This document shows positions 34,505 through 41,182 of a stretch of DNA of 47,963 bases, one piece after another (the stretch's first letter is position 1; each line of letters starts with the position of its first letter). The notes beneath the pieces were generated by a model that was given only the letters and a program-made list of their open reading frames with translations, made no database searches and was not told where the DNA came from. This DNA comes from Roseibacillus ishigakijimensis (GTDB taxonomy: Bacteria > Verrucomicrobiota > Verrucomicrobiia > Verrucomicrobiales > Akkermansiaceae), in assembly GCF_016595415.1 (NCBI RefSeq), contig NZ_JAENIO010000032.1, positions 1 through 47,963 on the forward strand, given 5' to 3'. Position numbers and translations under genes: made by a program.

Positions 34505-37500
34505 ATGAGTCTTCACCGCACCCTGCTCGCCGCGCTTCTCATCTTCGTCGGCCCGACCTCGCTCTCCGGTGAGGACTTGACCGAGGGGCTCACCTTCCGC
34601 CTCTACGACATTCGCGAGGAGATGGACCAGCTCTATCCCCTCGTGCCCGGCCAGACCCCCAATGTGGACGAAAAGCGAGACACCATTGATTGGTCCGGAA
34701 GCGGGGACTTTGCCGATTTCTCCACCGAATTCATCGTCACGGCCACCGCCAGGCTCTCCATCCCCACCTCGGGAAGCTACCACTTCCGCCTCACTTCCGA
34801 CGACGGGGCCGAACTCTGGCTCGCGGAGGAACTCGTCATCGACCATGATGGCGTGCATGCCGCCACCTCTAAAATCGCGACCGTGACTTTGCCCGAAGGC
34901 TCCCAACCACTGGAAGTCCGCTACTTTCAGAACGCCGGTGAGATGAGCCTGAAGCTGGAATGGCGCAAGCCGGGCGACGAGACCTTCGCCCTCATCCCTG
35001 CCACCCAATACCTGACCCCTTCCTTCGTCACCCGGGTCGTCGCTCCGGGCAAAAAAGAAATCATCACTCCCGGCGATGGCACCCGCCCGGGGAAGGGCGC
35101 GCCTCTGGCCTCCGTCCATCCCGAGTGGGAGGTCCAGTCCATTCGGCCCGCTTCCTTCCAGCCCCAGGTCGGCGCTCTCGCGGTTCATCCCGATGGCCGC
35201 CTCTTTGTCGCGACCTTCGAGCCCAATCAATTCAATTCCTCCGCCCAACCCAGCTCGCCCAATGGCAGCATCTGGGCCCTGAGCAATACCCTCGGCGACA
35301 ACCCGGAGGCCGTGGAAGTGAACGAGGTCGCCTCCGGGCTCTTCGAACCCGCCGGAATGACTTTCCACAAGGGCGAACTCTACGTCAGCCAACGGCTCGC
35401 TCTCACCCGCCTGCGGGACAACGATGGCGACGGCTTTTACGAGAGCCACGAAACAGTCAGTAGCGGCTGGGACTCGGACAACTATCACCACTTCCACTTC
35501 GGGCTCATCACCAAGGACGACTACGCCTACACCACCCTGTCCACCAGCATTGATTTCAACTCCACCGGGCTCAATGGGCCCAATCCACCCTATCGCGGGA
35601 CCTGGCTGCGCACCAACCTGGTGACCGGAGCCAAGGACTACCTCGCTGGTGGCCTGCGCACCCCCAATGGCCTGGGCTTCGGCCCCGGAGGCGATATCTT
35701 CCAGACCGATAACCAGGGCTCCTGGCTCCCCGCCTCACGCCTCAACCACCTCCGCCCGGGACGATTCTACGGGCACTACAATTCCACTGCGCGGGGTGGC
35801 TCACCCAGCCTCTTTGCCGAGGAAGATCCCTCACCCGCCGCCATTTATTTTCCCCAAAACGAGATCGCCAACTCGCCCACCCAGCCCCTGCTCATCCCGG
35901 AGGGACAGGATTTCGCCGGCGATATGCTTGTGGGCGAACTGACCCTAGGCGGGATCCGCCGAGTCTCTTTGGAAAAAGTCGCGGGCCAGTGGCAAGGGGC
36001 CGTCTACCGATTCACGCAGGGCTTCGAAGGCGGCGTCAACCGGCTCGCCTGGGCCCCTGATGGCTCGCTCTACGTGGGCTGCATGGGGTCCTCCGGCAAT
36101 TGGTCTTGGAACGGCACCACCCATGGCCTCCAACGCCTGCGGCCCCGGGAAGACGCGACAGAGCTCTTCGAGATCGATCGCGTGGAGGCCACTCCGGAAG
36201 GATTTCGTTTGCGATACACCAAACCCGTCCCCACCGCCGTGCTCGCCGACCCGGCAAACTTTGCCGGGCAACACTGGACCTACGCCCCCAGCGCCAGCTA
36301 CGGCGGCGCGAAAGTCAATCAACGCCCCCTTACCATCACCGCAGCCACTCCTGCCGCCGATGGCAAAAGCGTGGTCTTGACCATTCCCGACCGGCAGGCC
36401 GGCTACGTGGTCCACTTGCAATCCGACCTCCTCTCCACGGAAGGGGAAGCCATCTGGTCCAGCGAAGCCTGGTATACCCTCAATCACATCCCCGGCGCCG
36501 ATATCGAGCTCCACTTTGCCAGCGCCAGTCTCTTTGAAAATCAGCCTGCCGGGAGCCTGGCTGGGACCATCGAGGCCCAAGAAAAGGATCTTCATACTCC
36601 CCTCACCCTCTCCCTACCGCCCGGGCAAGCCCACAACGCGGAGTTCACCCTGGAGGGCAACACCCTCCGCACCCGGCGGGCCTTCGACCACGAAGTGAGT
36701 CCCACTCTCTCTGTCGTCATCCGGGCGGCCACCCCCCATGGGGCCTTTGTCGAAGACACCTTTGCCATCACCATTCAGGACCAGCAAGCAGAGCATAGCC
36801 CCCACCGCCTGCTGCTCTCCAATGCCGTCCTGCCACCACAAAACGAGGCCGGCACCCGGGTGGGCCGCCTTCTCTTCGACGACCTCGACGCCGGGGACCT
36901 GACGCCCGGCCCCGGGGTGAACCCGGCCGGAGATGCCCCCGTCTACGAAGGCTTCGCGTCCCCCGCAAACCTGGCTCTCTCCGGACTCAATGGCGGCTCC
37001 GGCTTTGACGGCCCCTGGAGCAGCAGTGGAAACGGAGCCACCCTGTCCTCCGGTTCCCTGAGCTACCGCGACCGCCACGGCTTGTCGCTGGCGACCAGCG
37101 GACAATTTGCCCGGAGCTCAGCCAGCTCCCGGAATCACCGCCCCCTGGCGCGCCGCTGGGGGCAGGAAAACGAGGTGACCTACCTCAGCTTCCTGGCTGC
37201 CCCCGGGAGCAACAGCTTCTTCTGGGGCATCGAACTCTGGGACGGCGCGGCCCAGGACTCCCAGCGCGTTCTCCAAGTCGGCAACGAGAGCGGCTTCGGC
37301 GTGCGGGTGCGCAATGGCACCAACAAACTCTTTCCGACCAACGACAACGAGAGCCACTTCTATGTCATCCGCATCGACCACCTCCCAGGCAATGACGAGG
37401 TCTCGGTCTGGCTCGATCCCCCTTTGCCTGCCGAACCAGCCAGCCCGGACCTCTTCTTCAACGGCTCCGAAACCGGGGGCAACCTCTCTTTCAACCGACT

Positions 37501-38671
37501 GGGATTCAGCGACTACCTCGCGAACTCCTTGCCCGCTGTCGACGAACTGCGCATCGGTCTGGATTGGACCACGGTGACCCCCACCTCTTCTCGCGGGCCC
37601 CTCTTTGAACGAGTCTCCGGCGAAGGAGACGCGGACAACGAATCCTTTGAAATCATTGCCGACCAACTTTACACCACCCAGCCCCTTCCCGAAGGCTTGC
37701 ACCGCCTGCGGGTGCGCCTCACCGACAGTGCGGGAAACAGCTACCAGCAACCCCTAGTCGTCTGGGTTGGCACAGGCCATCTGGATAGCAACAACGACGG
37801 CATTCGCGATGGCGATGCAGCCCGCCTCGGCAGCCATCCACTCGACGACCTGACCCCGGGGGCCTATTTCGGAGGGAAAGAAGGGGAGCCCGCCCTCTCT
37901 TGGCAAGGCGAGGGGGAGAGCTTCCTCCTCCAGTCCCCTCTCTTGCCCGGCCATCACTACTGGCTCGAGTGGTCACCCAATCTGGAGCACTGGCAGCCAC
38001 TTCCGGAAAGCTTCGCCTCCCCGGAGGACTTTCGGTCCCTCCCCTCCACCTGGCAGATTCGCCCCCCCTCCGAACCGCGTCGCTTCTGGCGCCTGGCCGG
38101 TGGCTGGCCGGAGAACCCCGCCGCCACCCCCCTCGCCCACGGTCTTGCCAACCTCACCTTCGTAGGCGGGGACTCCCAGGGCTGGCACTACGAGGAAGCC
38201 ACCGGCATCCTCAGCCAGAGATCCACGGACCCCAATCCCGCCGAATGGCTGCATTTCGGCGCCACCGTAGACGACTTTCTCCTCAACCTCGAGTTTCGCC
38301 TCACGACCAACACCAATTCCGGAGTCTTTCTCCGCGCGGCCGACAGCGGAGCCCCTTGGGAAACCGGGATTGAAATCCAGCTGACCCACGAGCCGCGCGA
38401 GCCCATCCATGCCACCGGCGCGGCCTACGGGCGCATCCCCGCCAATCCAGCAGTCGACAACAGCGCCGACCGCTGGCACCGGCTCGAGATCCTCCTCCGC
38501 GACCAGCACCTGAAGGTCACCATCGACGGTGTCACCTGCCTCGACGAACCCGACCTCCCCCAGACCTACCCCGATTTCTCTTGGCCCACCTCCGGCTTTA
38601 TCGGTCTTCAAGACAGCCACAACGCCAGCGGAACCATCGAGTTCCGCAACATCCGCCTTCTCTCCTTTTAG
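34505..38671 (+). CDS. Giant secreted protein: PA14, glucose dehydrogenase-like propeller, shared module, DUF1080
   Basis: A 1388-residue exported protein. Order: signal peptide (about 1-22); PA14 domain (25-165; SGSYHFRLTSDDGAELWL); a six-bladed propeller like soluble glucose/sorbosone dehydrogenases (about 215-560; ALAVHPDGRLFVATFE, GLRTPNGLGFGPGG, RLAWAPDGSLYVG); beta-sandwich and cadherin-like stretches (560-800); a divergent copy of the module seen in the two upstream proteins (812-1028; YRDRHGLSLATSGQF, VSVWLDPPLP); a calcium-loop segment LDSNNDGIRDGDAA (about 1092); and a C-terminal DUF1080/3-keto-disaccharide hydrolase-type domain (1209-1388; NTNSGVFLRAADSG, GFIGLQDSHN). Such proteins are typical of polysaccharide-degrading Verrucomicrobiota. 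Exact substrate unknown. Confidence 0.88.
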   Translation: MSLHRTLLAALLIFVGPTSLSGEDLTEGLTFRLYDIREEMDQLYPLVPGQTPNVDEKRDTIDWSGSGDFADFSTEFIVTATARLSIPTSGSYHFRLTSDDGAELWLAEELVIDHDGVHAATSKIATVTLPEGSQPLEVRYFQNAGEMSLKLEWRKPGDETFALIPATQYLTPSFVTRVVAPGKKEIITPGDGTRPGKGAPLASVHPEWEVQSIRPASFQPQVGALAVHPDGRLFVATFEPNQFNSSAQPSSPNGSIWALSNTLGDNPEAVEVNEVASGLFEPAGMTFHKGELYVSQRLALTRLRDNDGDGFYESHETVSSGWDSDNYHHFHFGLITKDDYAYTTLSTSIDFNSTGLNGPNPPYRGTWLRTNLVTGAKDYLAGGLRTPNGLGFGPGGDIFQTDNQGSWLPASRLNHLRPGRFYGHYNSTARGGSPSLFAEEDPSPAAIYFPQNEIANSPTQPLLIPEGQDFAGDMLVGELTLGGIRRVSLEKVAGQWQGAVYRFTQGFEGGVNRLAWAPDGSLYVGCMGSSGNWSWNGTTHGLQRLRPREDATELFEIDRVEATPEGFRLRYTKPVPTAVLADPANFAGQHWTYAPSASYGGAKVNQRPLTITAATPAADGKSVVLTIPDRQAGYVVHLQSDLLSTEGEAIWSSEAWYTLNHIPGADIELHFASASLFENQPAGSLAGTIEAQEKDLHTPLTLSLPPGQAHNAEFTLEGNTLRTRRAFDHEVSPTLSVVIRAATPHGAFVEDTFAITIQDQQAEHSPHRLLLSNAVLPPQNEAGTRVGRLLFDDLDAGDLTPGPGVNPAGDAPVYEGFASPANLALSGLNGGSGFDGPWSSSGNGATLSSGSLSYRDRHGLSLATSGQFARSSASSRNHRPLARRWGQENEVTYLSFLAAPGSNSFFWGIELWDGAAQDSQRVLQVGNESGFGVRVRNGTNKLFPTNDNESHFYVIRIDHLPGNDEVSVWLDPPLPAEPASPDLFFNGSETGGNLSFNRLGFSDYLANSLPAVDELRIGLDWTTVTPTSSRGPLFERVSGEGDADNESFEIIADQLYTTQPLPEGLHRLRVRLTDSAGNSYQQPLVVWVGTGHLDSNNDGIRDGDAARLGSHPLDDLTPGAYFGGKEGEPALSWQGEGESFLLQSPLLPGHHYWLEWSPNLEHWQPLPESFASPEDFRSLPSTWQIRPPSEPRRFWRLAGGWPENPAATPLAHGLANLTFVGGDSQGWHYEEATGILSQRSTDPNPAEWLHFGATVDDFLLNLEFRLTTNTNSGVFLRAADSGAPWETGIEIQLTHEPREPIHATGAAYGRIPANPAVDNSADRWHRLEILLRDQHLKVTIDGVTCLDEPDLPQTYPDFSWPTSGFIGLQDSHNASGTIEFRNIRLLSF

Positions 38672-38691
38672 TTCGCCCCGCTCTCTTCCAG

Positions 38692-38746
38692 GCGGCTGAA
38701 AGGCAGCGGAAAAGATGGCCCGCGCATCCTTCAGCCGCTCTCTTTA
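38692..38746 (+). terminator. Possible terminator after the giant secreted protein gene
   Basis: GCGGCTGAA (38692-38700) pairs with TTCAGCCGC (38730-38738) across a long 29-base loop, then TCTCTTTATT. The loop is large and the U tract broken, so strength is doubtful. Confidence 0.45.
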
Positions 38747-38748
38747 TT

Positions 38749-38809
38749 GCTTTTAGGTGTAAAAAAGACACCATCTTTCTTGACGTGCGTATTTTTTACA
38801 CTTAAAAGC
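38749..38809 (+). promoter_or_regulatory. Inverted-repeat operator upstream of the NrtR-like gene (autoregulation candidate)
   Basis: The 18-base arm GCTTTTAGGTGTAAAAAA (38749-38766) recurs inverted at 38792-38809 with a single mismatch, 25 bases apart. Each arm is itself partly palindromic (TTTTA....TAAAA with a GTGTAAAA core), resembling the GTGTAAA/TTTACAC half-sites of known NrtR operators. Between the arms lies TTGACG (38780-38785), a likely -35; at 17 bases, TAAAAG (38803-38808) could be the -10, inside the right arm. Transcription would then begin about at the ATG (38815), so the mRNA may be leaderless. Confidence 0.7.
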
Positions 38810-38814
38810 TTTCC

Positions 38815-39507
38815 ATGCCGCACACCTACGACTACCCCCGCCCCGCGCTCACCACGGATTGCGTGGTCTTCGGGCTGGATGACGATGATGTCAAAGTCCT
38901 CCTCATCAAACGCGGACTCGCGCCCTTTAAGGACAAATGGGCTTTGCCCGGAGGATTCCTCCGCCCCGAGGAAGACCCCAATGCCTGCGCTCGCCGCGAG
39001 CTCGCCGAGGAGACCGGCCTGAGCGGAATCTATCTCGAGCAACTCTCCACCTTTGGCGACCCCAAGCGCGACCCGCGCGAGCATGTCGTCACCATCGCCT
39101 ACTTCGCCCTCGTCAACCTCCTCGAGCACCCGCCCACTGCCGACACCGACGCCAGCGACGCCGCGTGGTTCCCCTTCGACGAGATCCCTCCCCTCGCCTT
39201 CGACCACGCGGATATTCTCCAGACCGCGCTCCAGCGCCTCCGAGCCAAGATTCGCTACAGCCCCGTTGCCTTCGAGCTGCTCCCCGACCGCTTCACCCTC
39301 CCTGAAGCCCAGCACCTCTTCGAGCGGGTGCTCGATACCACCCTCGACAAGCGCAACTTCCGCAAAAAACTCCTCAAGCTCGGCATCCTCCTCGAGACCG
39401 ATGAAGTCCAACAAGACGCCGCCCGCCGGGCCGCCCGCCTCTATCAATTCGACCGCTCCTCCTATGACGACCTCCTCTCGACCAACCCCGACCTCACATT
39501 GCTATGA
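38815..39507 (+). CDS. NrtR-type Nudix/winged-helix protein (ADP-ribose-responsive regulator or ADP-ribose hydrolase)
   Basis: A 230-residue protein with an N-terminal Nudix domain (about 10-145) and a C-terminal winged helix (about 155-230; FELLPDRFTLPEAQHLFERV, KRNFRKKLLKLGIL), the architecture of NrtR, which represses NAD-metabolism genes and releases DNA on binding ADP-ribose or related nucleotides. The Nudix box is complete (G47-x5-E53-x7-REL61-63-x-EE65-66-TGL), so it may also hydrolyse ADP-ribose; many NrtR proteins have a degenerate box. Its stop overlaps the next start (ATGA, 39504-39507). No NAD-synthesis gene is nearby; instead the neighbours are ADP-ribosylation genes. The operator just upstream suggests autoregulation. 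Confidence 0.88.
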   Translation: MPHTYDYPRPALTTDCVVFGLDDDDVKVLLIKRGLAPFKDKWALPGGFLRPEEDPNACARRELAEETGLSGIYLEQLSTFGDPKRDPREHVVTIAYFALVNLLEHPPTADTDASDAAWFPFDEIPPLAFDHADILQTALQRLRAKIRYSPVAFELLPDRFTLPEAQHLFERVLDTTLDKRNFRKKLLKLGILLETDEVQQDAARRAARLYQFDRSSYDDLLSTNPDLTLL

Positions 39508-39887
39508 ACAAAGTCACAACTCTCTACCGACCGATTGGGGAGCGAGAACATTTATTGCTCAAGAAATGCGGATTTCGAAAGTGGCCACCTCGACTCCCCG
39601 AACAGCCAATCTTCTATCCTGTGACAAACGAAGATTATGCCGTCCAAATAGCCCGAGACTGGAATACGAAAGATTCAACAAATGGAAATGTCGGCTTTGT
39701 GACTAGGTTCGATATCTCTTCCAAATACCTTTCTCGATTTGAAAAGCAAACCGTAGGAGGACGCCTACACGCTGAATATTGGATTCCAGCGGAAGACCTT
39801 GACGAATTTAATGAACACATCGTCGGCCAAATCGAAGTTATCCGAAAATTCACTCCAGAGGGCGAAGTTCCCGCTCCACGGAAATAG
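39504..39887 (+). CDS. Small ADP-ribosyltransferase-like protein (ADP-ribosylation/crystallin J1-annotated family)
   Basis: A 127-residue protein. The sequence LYRPIGEREHLLLKKCGF, then PRLPEQPIFYPVTNEDYA, GFVTRF and HAEYWIPAEDLDEFNEHIVG is a conserved small bacterial family that databases tend to label ADP-ribosylation/crystallin J1, from memory. The layout (LYR near the N terminus, R9; a late E91 before W-I-P; then a beta strand IEVI) resembles compact ADP-ribosyltransferase folds such as DarT or KptA relatives; activity is unproven. It starts inside the stop of the Nudix gene (ATGA), so is co-translated with it. Local GC is about 40-50%, well below its neighbour, suggesting recent acquisition. 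Toxin, modifier or NAD-binding sensor are all possible. Confidence 0.72.
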   Translation: MNKVTTLYRPIGEREHLLLKKCGFRKWPPRLPEQPIFYPVTNEDYAVQIARDWNTKDSTNGNVGFVTRFDISSKYLSRFEKQTVGGRLHAEYWIPAEDLDEFNEHIVGQIEVIRKFTPEGEVPAPRK

Positions 39888-40001
39888 CTCCTAGCCAGAC
39901 CTATCGAACTCATTGTCAACATTTCGATCGACTCCACGACAGTCCTCATCTCAGTGTTCCAACCGGCACTCTCACAAATTTCGCTAGGCTAAAAATCTGC
40001 C

Positions 40002-41105
40002 ATGACCACTGAAGAACATCTTCACGGCCTCCTTCTCGGCACTGCGATTGGGGACTCTGTTGGATTGCCAGCAGAAGGCCTCTCTCCCCGCGCCATCGCC
40101 AAGCTAGGGTGGGACAAGACGTGGAAACAGCGCTTCTTTCTGGGTCGAGGCATGTGGAGCGACGATACGGAGCACACTATCATTCTGACTCAGGCTCTGC
40201 TTGCGTCCGACGCTGATCCCAAGGCATTCCAAAAACGCCTCGCCCGCGACCTCCGTTTTTGGCTAGCCATGCTCCCGGCGGGAGTTGGGCTCGCGACCGC
40301 GCGTTCGATCTTCAAACTCTGGCTTGGAATCTCACCCGACCGTTCAGGAGTTTTCTCTGCAGGCAATGGCCCGATGATGCGTGCCGCACCAATCGGATGC
40401 CTCTTCTCTGGGAGCAACAAAGACCGCCTCATCTATAATCGTCACCAAACCCGCATTACCCATTCCGACCCAAAAGCCGAGCACTGCGCACGAGCCATTG
40501 TCGAATTGACTGCGTTGTTTTGTCAGTCAAATGAAGCCCCCTCTCAAGAGAAGTTGTTCGACACTCTTCTAGCGCCAGAATCATCAGATGAGTTCCGGGA
40601 GTTGATAAACTGCGTTCGCAACAACTTGGCAGCTGGCGAAGACCTTGACGCTTTACTTTCGATGATTGGCGCTCGCCCGAAAAAAGGCGTTTCCGGCTAC
40701 TGCTTCCACACTCTAGCCGCTGTTCTTCACTGTGGTATTCGCCACCAGTGGAAACCCGAGCAGGCTCTCCCCGCCATTTGGTCAGCGGGTGGAGATACTG
40801 ATACCAGCGGAGCCATTCTGGGGGCACTTTGCGGCACTCTCCATGGAGCCTCGTCTTTTCCTGAAAATTGGTTAGCCGCCATTGCGGAATGGCCCCTTAC
40901 ACCTTCAAGTCTCAGCCGCTTGGCTGACTCCGTGGCTGCCCCAGAGCCCCTCACGATTCGCCCTCTCTTCCATCCTGCCCTTCTCTTTCGTAACTTTATT
41001 TTCCTACTCATCGTCCTTAGCCACGGATTCCGCCGCCTCCTTCCAATTCTCGGGAAATCCGAGCTCTCTGCCTCAGCGACGCGAACCCTCCCCTCCCCCG
41101 ATTGA
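40002..41105 (+). CDS. ADP-ribosylglycohydrolase family protein (DraG/ARH type)
   Basis: A 367-residue enzyme that would cut ADP-ribose from modified proteins or small molecules. The binuclear Mg site residues are visible in GTAIGDSVG near the N terminus, MWSDDTEHT (about 46-54) and SAGGDTDTSGAILGALCG (about 262-279), all intact. A hydrophobic segment and basic end (LLFRNFIFLLIVLSHGFRRLLP, split across about 325-347) recalls the C terminus of one bacterial ARH subgroup and may attach the protein to the membrane. Its DNA is AT-richer than the left neighbours. It lies 114 bases after the ART-like gene, with no terminator between, so they could be co-transcribed. The product ADP-ribose is the likely ligand of the Nudix protein. 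Confidence 0.9.
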   Translation: MTTEEHLHGLLLGTAIGDSVGLPAEGLSPRAIAKLGWDKTWKQRFFLGRGMWSDDTEHTIILTQALLASDADPKAFQKRLARDLRFWLAMLPAGVGLATARSIFKLWLGISPDRSGVFSAGNGPMMRAAPIGCLFSGSNKDRLIYNRHQTRITHSDPKAEHCARAIVELTALFCQSNEAPSQEKLFDTLLAPESSDEFRELINCVRNNLAAGEDLDALLSMIGARPKKGVSGYCFHTLAAVLHCGIRHQWKPEQALPAIWSAGGDTDTSGAILGALCGTLHGASSFPENWLAAIAEWPLTPSSLSRLADSVAAPEPLTIRPLFHPALLFRNFIFLLIVLSHGFRRLLPILGKSELSASATRTLPSPD

Positions 41106-41182
41106 GGGATTTGCGCAGGCCAAGAAAGAACGGAAGCGGTTCGTTGCAGCAGCGACTCCTCCCGTTCCTTAGGCTCCTGACG

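Noticed and set aside
38815-41105. Classical DarT-DarG toxin-antitoxin system
   Set aside because: No macrodomain (DarG) gene is present; the eraser is an ARH-type glycohydrolase and the ART-like protein is not recognisably DarT, so only a looser analogy is claimed.
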